NCBI RefSeq assembly: GCF_025717675.1 | Contig: NZ_JAJIRT010000004.1 | Coordinates: 372,001 to 436,000, forward strand | Direction of reading: 5' to 3' | Source: Paucibacter sp. DJ2R-2 | GTDB lineage: Bacteria > Pseudomonadota > Gammaproteobacteria > Burkholderiales > Burkholderiaceae_C | Length of the DNA stretch: 64,000 bases | Shown: in pieces, positions 1 through 8,461 of the stretch | Layout of the letters: each line of letters opens with the position of its first letter | Numbering within the stretch: the first letter of the stretch is position 1 | Translations under genes and position numbers: made by a program | The notes under the pieces: model-generated | Seen by the model: only the letters and a program-made list of their open reading frames with translations | Database searches by the model: none | What the model was told of the DNA's origin: nothing

Positions 1-1056
1 GGCAAGCCGCAGCGCCGCCTGCTGCGTGCGGCGAGCCGCTCGGCCAAATCCGCCCCGGTTGGAAAAACCTGGGACTGGCCGGTGCTGCAGCCCAGCGGGC
101 AGACGGCGCCGGTGGCGCGCTTCGGCGACGCCGCGGACGACCCGGCGATCTGGGTGCACCCCAGTGACGCCCGCCTCAGCCGCATCCTCGGCACCAACAA
201 AAAGCAAGGCCTGCTGGTCTACAACCTGCAAGGCGAGGAGCGGCAGCTGCTAGAGGTGGGACGCATCAACAATGTCGATCTGCGCCAGGGCCTGCAAGTG
301 GCGCCCGGTCAGTCCATGGACCTGGCCGTGGCCACGCAGCGCGATGAGAAGGCGCTCGTGCTCTTCGGCATCGATGGCCAAGGTCAGGTGTCCGAGCTGG
401 CCCGGCTGCCCACCGATCTGAAAGACATCTACGGCCTCTGCGTCGGCCGCAGCGCCGAGGGCGAGCTGGACGCCTACCCCAACGACAAAGACGGCCGCGT
501 GCAGCAGATCCGCATCACGCGCAGTGCCGATGGGCGCTGGCAGTCACGCCTGCTGCGCCAATTCCAGCTGGCCAGCCAACCCGAGGGCTGCGTGGTGGAC
601 GAGGCAAACGGTCGGCTCTTTGTCGGCGAAGAGAAACGCGGGATTTGGCAGATCGACATCGGCAGCAAGGCCGGCATGACGCCCAAGCCGCAGCTGATCC
701 TGCCGGTCGGCGGCGCCCTGGTCGCCGATGTGGAAGGTCTGGCGATCTACCGCGCCCGGCCGGGTGACGCCGGCTATCTGCTGGTGTCCTCGCAAGGCAA
801 CCACAGCTATCTGGTGCTCGACGCCCAGCCGCCCTACGCCTTGCGCGGCGGCTTTCGCATCGGCATCAATGCCGAGTTGGGCATCGACGGCGCGTCGGAA
901 ACCGATGGCCTGGAGGTCAGCGCCGCCAACTTCGGCGGCGTCTACGGCCAGGGCCTGATCGTCGTGCAGGACGGCCACAAGCGCCTGCCCGACGGCCCGC
1001 AGAACTTCAAGCTGCTGCCCTGGAGCGAGGTGGCGCGCGCGCTCAAGCTGCCTTGA
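1..1056 (+). CDS. Beta-propeller phytase (3-phytase), 5'-truncated by the window edge
   Basis: The reading frame is open from the first base, so the start lies outside the window and about 351 residues of the C-terminal part are visible. Residues near the left contain the block DAADDPAIWVHP, typical of the calcium-dependent beta-propeller phytases, followed by propeller-blade segments such as NKKQGLLVYNLQG, VDLRQG and EGCVVDEANGRLFVGEE. Family members are secreted or periplasmic enzymes that hydrolyse phytate to release phosphate. The visible length corresponds to about one propeller. A tandem-domain protein with a second, upstream propeller cannot be excluded. The stop is followed by the convergent acetyltransferase gene, whose 3' end overlaps it by 14 bp. 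Confidence 0.85.
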   Translation, partial: GKPQRRLLRAASRSAKSAPVGKTWDWPVLQPSGQTAPVARFGDAADDPAIWVHPSDARLSRILGTNKKQGLLVYNLQGEERQLLEVGRINNVDLRQGLQVAPGQSMDLAVATQRDEKALVLFGIDGQGQVSELARLPTDLKDIYGLCVGRSAEGELDAYPNDKDGRVQQIRITRSADGRWQSRLLRQFQLASQPEGCVVDEANGRLFVGEEKRGIWQIDIGSKAGMTPKPQLILPVGGALVADVEGLAIYRARPGDAGYLLVSSQGNHSYLVLDAQPPYALRGGFRIGINAELGIDGASETDGLEVSAANFGGVYGQGLIVVQDGHKRLPDGPQNFKLLPWSEVARALKLP

Positions 1057-1696
1057 GCAGGGCGGCGATGTCGCCGCCGGTGATGGCGGACAGGTGGGCG
1101 GTGATCTGCTCGACCGGCCAGTCCCACCAGGCGATATCGAGCAGCTGCTCGACTTGCTCGGGGCTGAAGCGGCGCTTGATCGGGCGGGCCGGGTTGCCGC
1201 CCACCACGGTGTAGGGCGGCACGTCCTCACAGACCACCGAGCGGGCGGCCACGATGGCGCCGTGGCCGATCTGCACGCCGGGCATGATCAAGGCGTCGTA
1301 GCCGATCCAGACATCGTGGCCGATCACCGTGTCGCCCTTGTAGGGCAGATCACCGGGCTGCGGCGCGGCCTTCTCCCAGCCTTGGCCGAAGATGAAAAAG
1401 GGATAGGTCGAGATGCCCGAGCTCTGGTGGTTGGCGCCGTTCATGATGAAGCGGGTGCCGCGGGCGATGGCGCAGAACTTGCCGATGATCAGCTTGTCGC
1501 CGATGAAGGGGAAGTGATAGAGCACCTGGCGCTCGAAGTTCTCGGCCGGCTGCGGCGCCTGCCCCGGCTCACCGGGATCGTCGTAATAGCTGTAGTCGCC
1601 GACGATGATGTTCGGCTTGCGGATCACCGATTTGAGAAAGCAGACCTGGGGAAAGCCAGGCATGGGGTGAGGCTGGTCGGGGTTGGGGCCGTGCAT
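1043..1696 (-). CDS. Vat/CatB-type xenobiotic acetyltransferase (left-handed beta-helix)
   Basis: The 217-residue product belongs to the hexapeptide-repeat acetyltransferases that acetylate streptogramin A or chloramphenicol from acetyl-CoA. Diagnostic segments are VGDYSYYDDP near residue 35, the active-site His region GANHQSSGISTYPF near residue 90, and hexapeptide turns (TVIGHDVWIGYDALIMPGV, GHGAIVAARSVV) followed by the PPYTVVGGNPARPIKRRF C-terminal block. It is a stand-alone gene read toward the phytase. Chromosomal family members are common in environmental bacteria, so antibiotic resistance as a phenotype is not implied. An alternative in-frame Met is available 11 residues downstream (MPGF). 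Confidence 0.85.
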   Translation of the reverse strand: MHGPNPDQPHPMPGFPQVCFLKSVIRKPNIIVGDYSYYDDPGEPGQAPQPAENFERQVLYHFPFIGDKLIIGKFCAIARGTRFIMNGANHQSSGISTYPFFIFGQGWEKAAPQPGDLPYKGDTVIGHDVWIGYDALIMPGVQIGHGAIVAARSVVCEDVPPYTVVGGNPARPIKRRFSPEQVEQLLDIAWWDWPVEQITAHLSAITGGDIAALLKAA

Positions 1697-1813
1697 GGCA
1701 GAAGGCGCTGCTGCAGCGCGAGGTCAGAACACCGAGATTGTGCCGGCGCAGCCCGAGGCGGCTGGAAGCCATGCCCCGTGGCGCCAGGCGCCCGGGGTCG
1801 TCTGCCAACTTGA

Positions 1814-2368
1814 TCAGAACCTGAACTGCAGGCCCAAGGACAGCACGTTGATGTCGTTCTTCAGGAAGCGGTTGTACTCGAGCTGCAGACCCCAGCTGGG
1901 GTTGAAGTCATAGCCCAGGCCGGCGCCCAGGCTGGTTTCGCTGACCGAGTCGTGGCGCATATTCACCAGCGTGGCTTTCATCGTCGTGCGGCCCACACCC
2001 AGGCGCCCATACAACTGGACCGACTCGCTCAGCGGCGCGCTCAGGCGCAGCGCGGCGCCGACATGGTCCTCGGGGTAGACAAAGCCCTTGGGGTCGAGAA
2101 AGCCGACCATGAAATCGAAATTGAGGGAGCGCGCGAACAGCTCGGCCGAAAGGTTCGGGCTGAACTGGTAACCGGCGCTGAAGCCGAAGGACGGATCTGA
2201 CTTGCCGTCGTAGACCTTGGACTTTCCCTTGGCACTGCCGAGATTGGCACTCAGGTAGAAACCTTTGCCATCGCCGACCGGGCCGGCTTGAGCGGCCGTC
2301 TGCATCAGCATGGCCGCAGCGGCGGCCGCCAACAGGGGAATTCCTTTCGCTCTCATCTTGAACACCAT
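1814..2368 (-). CDS. Outer-membrane beta-barrel protein (OmpA/OmpW-like porin family)
   Basis: The 184-residue protein has a clear signal peptide (MVFKMRAKGIPLLAAAAAAM... ending AQAG) and then alternating amphipathic strands with motifs such as GFYLSANLG, GFSAGYQFSPNLSAELFAR and GLGYDFNPSWGLQLEYNRF. It ends in the aromatic LGLQFRF typical of outer-membrane barrels recognised by the BAM complex. The start at 2368 was chosen because it puts the signal peptide at the N terminus and is preceded by GAGGAG, although spacing is short. A start four codons downstream is possible. Its role is not identifiable beyond an eight-stranded barrel. Confidence 0.75.
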   Translation of the reverse strand: MVFKMRAKGIPLLAAAAAAMLMQTAAQAGPVGDGKGFYLSANLGSAKGKSKVYDGKSDPSFGFSAGYQFSPNLSAELFARSLNFDFMVGFLDPKGFVYPEDHVGAALRLSAPLSESVQLYGRLGVGRTTMKATLVNMRHDSVSETSLGAGLGYDFNPSWGLQLEYNRFLKNDINVLSLGLQFRF

Positions 2369-2441
2369 GCGCTCCTCACTCGTTTGGGTGAGCGGCAGAA
2401 TATCAGTGGATGAGGCGTTAGGCATCCCCCAAAAGTAGGCC

Positions 2442-4199
2442 TCAGTGCGCAGGCAAAGGCCGCGTCGCAAGGGTCAACACGCTCCAATCACGGCGCGCCA
2501 GCTGGATCAGCACCAGGCCGGCCAGCAGGGGCAGCAGATAGATCAGCGCGTCGGCCAACATCAGCTGCGGCGAGCTCTGAGCCCAAGGCGCCACGCCTGC
2601 TTGCAGACCGTCCACCCATTTGCGGCCATAGATGGCCAGCAGGGGCAGCGCCAGCCAGGCGGAAGCTCGGCGCAGGCCAGAGCTGATGCCGCTGCCCAGC
2701 ACCTCGCGGCCGGCCAGCAGGAACAGCGGGCTGACCACGAAGAGCATGGTGAAGAAGACATTGGCAATCGGCAGCGCCGCGCCCAACTCGGCGCGCAAGG
2801 CCCAGAAGGGCAGCCACAGCAGGCACAGCAAACCCAGGCCCAGAGCCGTCTTGCGGGCGCGTCGGTCGGCCAGCGAATCGCTGACTTGCGCCGCTTCCGA
2901 GGCCGGCTTTTTCATCAGATGCATGAGCAGCAGACAGAACAGGCCCACGGTGGCATCAATCGCCAGGGTCACCGGATAACCAAAGGCTTCAATGGACAGC
3001 CCCTGCCAGGTGGCGGTGTAGGCGATCGAGAGGTTCATCAGCGCCATATAAGCGGTGAACTGGGTGGCCGCGACCTTGGGGTTGGTCACATCCATGAACA
3101 GGGCCGAGCGCACGCCGTACATCAGGCCCATGAAGACATTGAAAGCCAAAACCGCGGCCCACAGCGCCGTGACCAGGGCCGGCTCCACCGCAGCCTTGCT
3201 GTCCGCCGCACGCGGCATCACATAGCCATGCTGCTGCAGCACGATGGCCAGGTAGACGACGGGCAGGCTCATCAAAACCACCGAGACGCTGAGCACCAGG
3301 CGGCGGCCGATGCGGTCGGACAACATGCCGCCGACCACCATGGCCACACCGCTGAGCACGCTAGTGGCCAGATTCATCCAGGCCACCTGATCATCATCCA
3401 GACCCAGCTCCACCGAGAGGTTGGACTGCAGGGCCAGGCTCAGTGACATGGCGCCGCAAGGCAGCAGCGCAAAGAACACGCCTGCATAAGCACCGCGCGT
3501 GCCGATGAAGGAACGGAAGGCGTCCATGGCGAAGCTGCGCATCTCGCCCAGGGCGTGACGCAAGCCCCGGCCCGCCTGGCTGGCGGCATCGCCGGCCTGG
3601 GCCAGCGCCTCTTTCATGGGCATCACGACGAGGCCGGTGACGGCCAGGATGCTCAAGGCCACAAAAACAAAGCTGTTCTGGAAGCCGATATAGGCCATCA
3701 GGAAGAGCACGCCGCTGCCGCCGACCGCCTGGCCCACGGCCGCACCGGCAAACATCAGGCCGTTGGCCAGACCGCGCTCCTCGGGGTGCAGGGTGTTGCA
3801 AGCCAGAGCGTCGATGGCCACGTCCTGCATGGCCGCAAAGGTGTTGTGCACCAGCAAGATGATGGTGAACAAGGCCAGTTGCTCAGGCAGCTTGACGAAG
3901 ACCAGCACCCCCAAGGTGGCGGCCATGACCAGCTGCGTGCCCAAGATCCAGGCGCGGCGATGACCGAAGCGCTGCGAGCGGAACACATCGACCAGGGGAC
4001 CGAAGGCCCATTTGAAGGCCCAGGGCAGGTAGAAAGCGGCGACAAACGCCCCGATCTCGGCCGGGCCCACGCCCATGCGGCGCAGCTGGGTGGCCACCGC
4101 GGTGGCGGCAAAACCGAGGGGGATGCCCTCGGTCATGTACAAGAAGAAAAAGGCCGACAGGCGACCGTTCCGGCTTCCCAGCAGATTGGGCAATCTCAT
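2442..4199 (-). CDS. AmpG-like major facilitator permease (muropeptide transporter type)
   Basis: This 585-residue polytopic membrane protein opens with FFFLYMTEGIPLGFAATAVATQLRRMGV and continues with FYLPWAFKWAFGPLVD, the hallmark of the AmpG/PAT branch of the major facilitator superfamily. About 14 hydrophobic segments are visible, more than the usual 12, with a C-terminal extension as in AmpG. AmpG members import anhydro-muropeptides for cell-wall recycling. Substrate assignment here is by similarity only. The gene lies downstream of, and in the same direction as, the receiver-domain gene. A second AmpG-like permease occurs at 11907. Confidence 0.75.
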   Translation of the reverse strand: MRLPNLLGSRNGRLSAFFFLYMTEGIPLGFAATAVATQLRRMGVGPAEIGAFVAAFYLPWAFKWAFGPLVDVFRSQRFGHRRAWILGTQLVMAATLGVLVFVKLPEQLALFTIILLVHNTFAAMQDVAIDALACNTLHPEERGLANGLMFAGAAVGQAVGGSGVLFLMAYIGFQNSFVFVALSILAVTGLVVMPMKEALAQAGDAASQAGRGLRHALGEMRSFAMDAFRSFIGTRGAYAGVFFALLPCGAMSLSLALQSNLSVELGLDDDQVAWMNLATSVLSGVAMVVGGMLSDRIGRRLVLSVSVVLMSLPVVYLAIVLQQHGYVMPRAADSKAAVEPALVTALWAAVLAFNVFMGLMYGVRSALFMDVTNPKVAATQFTAYMALMNLSIAYTATWQGLSIEAFGYPVTLAIDATVGLFCLLLMHLMKKPASEAAQVSDSLADRRARKTALGLGLLCLLWLPFWALRAELGAALPIANVFFTMLFVVSPLFLLAGREVLGSGISSGLRRASAWLALPLLAIYGRKWVDGLQAGVAPWAQSSPQLMLADALIYLLPLLAGLVLIQLARRDWSVLTLATRPLPAH

Positions 4200-4209
4200 G
4201 CGCTCATCC

Positions 4210-4227
4210 GCGCGCCGGCGGGCGCGC
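4210..4227 (-). terminator. GC-only hairpin between receiver gene and permease
   Basis: A perfect 7-bp stem (GCGCGCC / GGCGCGC) with a 4-nt loop lies in the gap between the receiver gene and the AmpG-like gene. There is no T-run on the minus strand, so it would be at best a weak or Rho-assisted terminator. Confidence 0.25.
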
Positions 4228-4313
4228 CCCTCATGTTGTTGTGGGGCGGATTATCCCGGTGGGCCGCGGCCGCGGCCATGCAGGCCTACCCGGAGGGTGG
4301 GCCCGGCGGATTC

Positions 4314-4919
4314 CTAGCGCGGGCGCAGGCTGGCCAGGGTTTCCACGCGCTTGAGCAGCTCGCGGTCGTTCCAGGGCTTCTTGAAGATGCCGTAGAGGCC
4401 TTGCACCTGGTGCACTCGCGCCTGCATCTCGTCGTGGCCGGTGATGGCGATGATGGGCAGGTCCTCGGTCGCCAGGCTGCCCTGGACATCGGCGATCAGC
4501 TCGAAGCCGTCCTTGTTGGGCATTTCCAGATCGGTGATCAAGACGGCAAAGCGCCGCTCTGCCAGGCATTGCAGAGCTTCCAGGCCATCCTTGGCCACGG
4601 TCACCTGGTAGCCAGCGCCTTCGAACAAGCGGGACAGCTTGGCACGCGCCACGGCCGAATCGTCAACCACCAGCAGCGGCACCGGGCCGGCCGCTGCCTG
4701 GGCGACCGCGATGGGCGCCGCGGCCTGTGGCGCAGCCGCCACGCGGTTCACCGGCGCATAGCCTTCCGGCAGCGGTGGCTGCACGGTGTTGTGGCCGGCC
4801 GGGGGGATCTGGTCGTCACCGCGGCGCACGCTGATGATGAAGACCACGATGGCCAGGGGCACGGCGATCAGCAGCGGCAGCAAATAGGGACCCAGCAGAT
4901 CCGGCACTTCAAAAGGCAT
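4314..4919 (-). CDS. Membrane-anchored single-domain response regulator (CheY-like receiver)
   Basis: The 201-residue protein has one transmembrane segment at about residues 10-30 (LLGPYLLPLLIAVPLAIVVF), a Pro/Ala-rich linker to about residue 80, and a complete receiver domain at about 80-200. The acidic pair is D86/D87 (LLVVDDS), the phosphoacceptor is D130 (LITDLEMPN) and the conserved Lys is K181 in FKKPW. No output domain follows. The charged residues after the membrane segment suggest a cytosolic receiver. No histidine kinase is adjacent, so it is an orphan. The upstream region is occupied by the inverted-repeat mosaic at 5060-5276. Confidence 0.8.
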   Translation of the reverse strand: MPFEVPDLLGPYLLPLLIAVPLAIVVFIISVRRGDDQIPPAGHNTVQPPLPEGYAPVNRVAAAPQAAAPIAVAQAAAGPVPLLVVDDSAVARAKLSRLFEGAGYQVTVAKDGLEALQCLAERRFAVLITDLEMPNKDGFELIADVQGSLATEDLPIIAITGHDEMQARVHQVQGLYGIFKKPWNDRELLKRVETLASLRPR

Positions 4920-5059
4920 GGTGAGTTCTCCGCCCTTCCCCGGCCTGGCCTTGTCAGACCGCAGGGAAAAGCTCGATGCGTCGGTGGAGCGCAGAATCTA
5001 CCACCGCCGCCGACCCGCCGGCGCGGGAAAAGCCCCGTCGCCGGCCGCCAGAACCGAGA

Positions 5060-5276
5060 CTCAGAGGGTGAGAACTTTTGTAGCGAGCGGCCGTCAGACT
5101 AGACTGAGCCCGGACTGATCCAGTCCTGAGGACTGGATCAGTCCGGGCGAAGGACTCGGCCTCTGGCCGAGTCGGGCGGAGCGCAGGAACCGGAACGTAC
5201 TCTATGTACGTGAGGATTCCGAGCGTTCGGCCAACGACGTATGGCGGCCGCGCAGTAAAAAGCTCTAACCCTCTCA
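5060..5276. repeat. Mosaic of nested inverted repeats between aqpZ and receiver gene (MITE-like or RNA-structured element)
   Basis: Three layers of symmetry are visible. The outer arms, 5060-5100 and 5241-5276, are imperfect inverted copies (CTcAGAGGGTgAGAaCTTTT against CTgAGAGGGTtAGAgCTTTT, each followed by a CGGCCG block). Inside is a perfect palindrome at 5108-5148 with 20-bp arms (GCCCGGACTGATCCAGTCCT) and a 1-nt centre. Next is a 9-bp-arm hairpin at 5153-5173 (GACTCGGCC / GGCCGAGTC). A further hairpin with CGTAC/GTACG and outer CGGAA/TTCCG arms lies near 5190-5222. The right outer arm includes the stop codon of aqpZ. It may terminate aqpZ transcription, be a miniature mobile element, or encode a structured RNA. 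Confidence 0.7.
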
Positions 5277-5975
5277 GGCCTTGGCGGGGGCGCTGCCGAC
5301 GGCCCGATAGGCCACGGCACCGAGCACGGCACCGACAATGGGCGCCACCCAGAACAGCCACAGCTGCTCAATCGCCCAGCCACCCACATACAAGGCCACG
5401 CCGGTGCTGCGCGCCGGGTTGACCGAGGTGTTGGTGACGGGGATGCTGATCAGGTGGATCAGGGTCAGAGCCAGGCCGATGGCGATGGGCGCGAAGCCGG
5501 CCGGGGCGCGGCCGTCGGTGGCACCGAGGATGACGATCAGGAAGAAGGCCGTCATCACCACCTCGGTCAACAAGGCGGCCTGCAGCGAGTACTGGCCCGG
5601 CGAGTGCTCGCCGAAACCATTGGAGGCAAAGCCGCCGGCCAGGTCAAAGCCGGCCTTGCCGCTGGCAATCAGATAGAGCACGCCGCCGGCGGCCAAGCCA
5701 CCGAGCACCTGGGACACGATGTAGGGTAGCAGCTGGCTGGCCGGGAAACGGCCGCCGGCCCAGAGGCCCACCGACACCGCCGGGTTGAAGTGGCCGCCCG
5801 AGATGTGACCGACGGCATAGGCCATGGTCAGCACGGTCAGGCCGAAGGCCAGGGACACGCCATGCAGGCCGATGCCCACGCCGGGAAAGGCCGCGGCCAG
5901 AACGGCACTGCCGCAACCGCCGAGCACCAGCCAGAAGGTACCCAGAAACTCCGCGCCATAGGCTTTTGTATTCAT
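5274..5975 (-). CDS. aqpZ: Aquaporin Z
   Basis: The 233-residue product is a typical bacterial water channel with six membrane spans and two half-helices carrying the pore motifs [11 protein letters not shown] and [11 protein letters not shown]. The opening [25 protein letters not shown] matches AqpZ. It mediates water flux across the inner membrane. The start at 5975 ([10 protein letters not shown]) fits the family N terminus. An upstream in-frame extension to 6044 has no family support. Its stop codon lies inside the right arm of the neighbouring inverted-repeat element, so that element is transcribed as its 3' UTR. Confidence 0.95.
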   Translation of the reverse strand: MNTKAYGAEFLGTFWLVLGGCGSAVLAAAFPGVGIGLHGVSLAFGLTVLTMAYAVGHISGGHFNPAVSVGLWAGGRFPASQLLPYIVSQVLGGLAAGGVLYLIASGKAGFDLAGGFASNGFGEHSPGQYSLQAALLTEVVMTAFFLIVILGATDGRAPAGFAPIAIGLALTLIHLISIPVTNTSVNPARSTGVALYVGGWAIEQLWLFWVAPIVGAVLGAVAYRAVGSAPAKA

Positions 5976-6123
5976 GCTTGCATCACTCCATCCGTTGATT
6001 TGAGTCGTTCGCACCGGCACCTGGAGCGGCCGGCGGCGCGCCATGATGGACCAGGCCAGATGTCAAAGCAAGCACGGATACCCCTGGCTTTCGGCACCCC
6101 CGCGGCCGGCCTCTCCTTGGGTA

Positions 6124-6762
6124 CTAAGCGGCCGGCCAGTGACGCTGAAACACAGCGCGCACGGCCGGCGCGTCCTCGGTGGCCAACAAGCCGGCATGAA
6201 ACTCGGGCCTCTGCTGCTGCAGATGCGCGCGGCTGCCCGACCATTTCGACACCACCGTGGCCAGCAAGGCCAGGGCGCTGCAGCGGCCCGGGCCCAGGCA
6301 AGCGCCGCCGTACTGGTCGGCAAACAGCTCCCAGAGCTGGTGCAGCCGTGCCCGCGTGCCGCGACGGATGCGCTCCTGCACGGCCTCGTCCTGCTCGGCC
6401 TCGGCACACCAGCGCTGCGGGTAGTCGATCACGCCGATGGCGGCATAGCAGTTGGCAGCCAGGAAGACCAGGCCGCTCAGGGCCTGGGCGCGTGGCCCCG
6501 GCTCGCGCGGCAGCAGGCCGGAATCCGGCGCGGCATCCAGGCCCAGATGCATCAGGATGGCGGCGCTTTCGCTGATGACCTGGCCGCCCGGCAGGCGCAG
6601 GGTCGGGATCTGGCGCAGGGGATTGATGCGACCCAATTCCTCCAGGCCGGGCCCTGGTCGCCAGCTGGCGGCCTCGATCAAGCGATGCTCCAGCCCCGCA
6701 ATGCACAGGGCCGCCTCTACAGCGGCCGAACCGGAACCCTGGCTGCCATACAGCTCATACAT
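6124..6762 (-). CDS. Glutathione S-transferase family protein
   Basis: The 212-residue protein has an N-terminal thioredoxin-like domain (YELYGSQGSGSAAVEAALCIAGL, INPLRQIPTLRLPGGQVISESAAILMHL) with the conserved cis-Pro in QIPTL and the glutathione-contacting ESAAI, followed by an all-helical C-terminal domain. It is cytosolic and probably conjugates glutathione or reduces substrates with it. The substrate is unknown. It lies 12 bp downstream of the amidase gene and is probably co-transcribed with it. Confidence 0.85.
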   Translation of the reverse strand: MYELYGSQGSGSAAVEAALCIAGLEHRLIEAASWRPGPGLEELGRINPLRQIPTLRLPGGQVISESAAILMHLGLDAAPDSGLLPREPGPRAQALSGLVFLAANCYAAIGVIDYPQRWCAEAEQDEAVQERIRRGTRARLHQLWELFADQYGGACLGPGRCSALALLATVVSKWSGSRAHLQQQRPEFHAGLLATEDAPAVRAVFQRHWPAA

Positions 6763-6774
6763 CGCTCTGCTCCT

Positions 6775-8196
6775 TCAAAGCACTGGCCAGGGTCGCTGCG
6801 GGCCGCGCAGGCGCTCGAACTCGGCACAGACTTGCAGCACACCCAGGTCATCAAAACGTCGGCCAATGATCTGCAAGCCGATCGGCAAGCCGGCCGCGCT
6901 GTAGCCGCCGTTGATGCTGGCCGCCGGCTGCTCACTCATGTTGTAGGGCAAGGTGAAGGCGATGTGCTCGAAGGGCCGCGCCGGGTCATTGAGCGGACTG
7001 GCTTGTTCGGCAGCAAAAGCCGTCTCGGGGCTGACCGGGCTGAGCACATAGTCGAAGGGCTGGCAGGCCGCCACGGCCGCCTCGCGCAAGGCCTGCATCT
7101 GGCTGTAACCCTGGAACAGCTCGTCCGCCGCCATGCCGGCCGCGCCCTCGACCCAGGCCCTGATGTAGGGCAAGACCAAAGCCTGGCGTTCGGGCGGCAA
7201 GGCGCGGTAATCAAGCCAGGAGCGCATGCGCCAGAACTTGTCCAGGCCGTCAATCATGGCGCGGTGGCAGAACGGGGCCAAGGGCTCGACATGCGCACCG
7301 GCCTGCTCGAACAGGCTCGCCGCGGCCACCACGGCTGCGCGCATCTCGGCGCTGGCCGGTGTGCCCCAGCCGGCATCAAGCAAAAGCCCCAAGCGCAAGC
7401 CCTTGAGCTCGCGGCGCAAGGCCAGCCAGTCCTGCGCAAGCGCGGGCAGGCTGCTGGCATCGCGCCAGTCGGGCCGGCTCAGATGGGCCATCATGCGCGC
7501 CGCATCCGCGACCGTGCGCGTCATCGGCCCGGCCACCCGGCCGGCATAGGCGGGTTGGATCGGAATTCGGCCCAGGCTGGGTTTGAGCGTGAAGATGCCG
7601 CACCAGCCGGCCGGCAGGCGCAGGGAGCCGCCGATGTCGGTGCCAACATGAAGCGGCCCATAACCCGCCGCCGCAGCGGCCGCCGCACCGGCGCTGGACC
7701 CACCCGGGTTCTTGCTCAGGTCCCAGGGATTGCGGCACAGGGCATGGAAGCTGGACAGGCCCGAGCTCAGCATGCCGTAGTCAGGCATGGTGGTCTTGGC
7801 CAGCAGCACGGTACCGGTCTCGCGCAGGCGAGCAGCCGGCGGCGCGTCCGCCGGCGCCGGGCTCAACAGGGAAGCGGCGCAGCCCAAGGGCATGGGCGTG
7901 CCACGCGTGGCGATGTTTTCCTTGAGCGTGAGCGGCACGCCGTCCAGGGTGCAGGCCGGGTCCAGGCCCGGCGGGCATAAGGGTTCACCGCGCAGCCAGC
8001 GTGCCTCGCTGACCCGGGCCTGCGCCAACGCAGCCTCGGCATCAAGGGCATAGAGCGCATGGAGCGCGGGTTCGCGCCGCTCGATCTGCGCCAGCACGGC
8101 ACGCGTCACCTCGACCGGCGACAGCTGCTTGCTGGCATAGGCCGCAATCAATTCGGACGCAGACCAGAGCTGCAGGGGCTGGCTGGCAATGCTCAT
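6775..8196 (-). CDS. Amidase signature family hydrolase
   Basis: The 473-residue protein has the full amidase-signature Ser-cisSer-Lys triad: K92 in PLTLKEN, the cis-Ser in NPGGSSAG (about residues 164-170) and the nucleophile S191 in GTDIGGSLRLPAG. The family hydrolyses carboxylic amides to acid and ammonia in the cytosol. No signal peptide is seen. It is not GatA: no gatB or gatC is nearby and the C-terminal half differs. It precedes the GST gene closely, which suggests a small catabolic or detoxification unit of unknown substrate. Confidence 0.88.
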   Translation of the reverse strand: MSIASQPLQLWSASELIAAYASKQLSPVEVTRAVLAQIERREPALHALYALDAEAALAQARVSEARWLRGEPLCPPGLDPACTLDGVPLTLKENIATRGTPMPLGCAASLLSPAPADAPPAARLRETGTVLLAKTTMPDYGMLSSGLSSFHALCRNPWDLSKNPGGSSAGAAAAAAAGYGPLHVGTDIGGSLRLPAGWCGIFTLKPSLGRIPIQPAYAGRVAGPMTRTVADAARMMAHLSRPDWRDASSLPALAQDWLALRRELKGLRLGLLLDAGWGTPASAEMRAAVVAAASLFEQAGAHVEPLAPFCHRAMIDGLDKFWRMRSWLDYRALPPERQALVLPYIRAWVEGAAGMAADELFQGYSQMQALREAAVAACQPFDYVLSPVSPETAFAAEQASPLNDPARPFEHIAFTLPYNMSEQPAASINGGYSAAGLPIGLQIIGRRFDDLGVLQVCAEFERLRGPQRPWPVL

Positions 8197-8461
8197 GGGC
8201 AGACGCCTTTCGCTTCAGGGCCAATATGCTGGGGGGCCAGGGGATTGTGGACCAAGGTGAGGCTCGGCAAACGCGCCGCTCGGGCGCATCTCGCACGACT
8301 CCGACGGCGCTCGCCCATCCAAGCCCCAAGGGGGATGGCGCAGCCCCGGCGACCATGCCACAGTGCGCCGGCACCCAAGAGTGAGGGCAGGACCGGCAAC
8401 GAGGCCAGGCCCATCCAGACAAGTCAAACAGAAGCCCGCGTGGACGGGCACGAGGAACCCC

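Noticed and set aside
1043-1696. Vat-like enzyme as a mobile antibiotic-resistance gene
   Set aside because: It has the composition of the chromosome and no mobile element is adjacent; environmental relatives are common.
6102-6137. Direct repeat GCGGCCGGCC (two copies) at the GST 3' end
   Set aside because: A 10-bp GC-only string is common in DNA of this composition.
6043-7980. A 645-residue plus-strand frame opposite the GST and amidase genes
   Set aside because: It is antisense to two well-supported enzymes and has no motif of its own; long open frames on the opposite strand are expected at this GC content.
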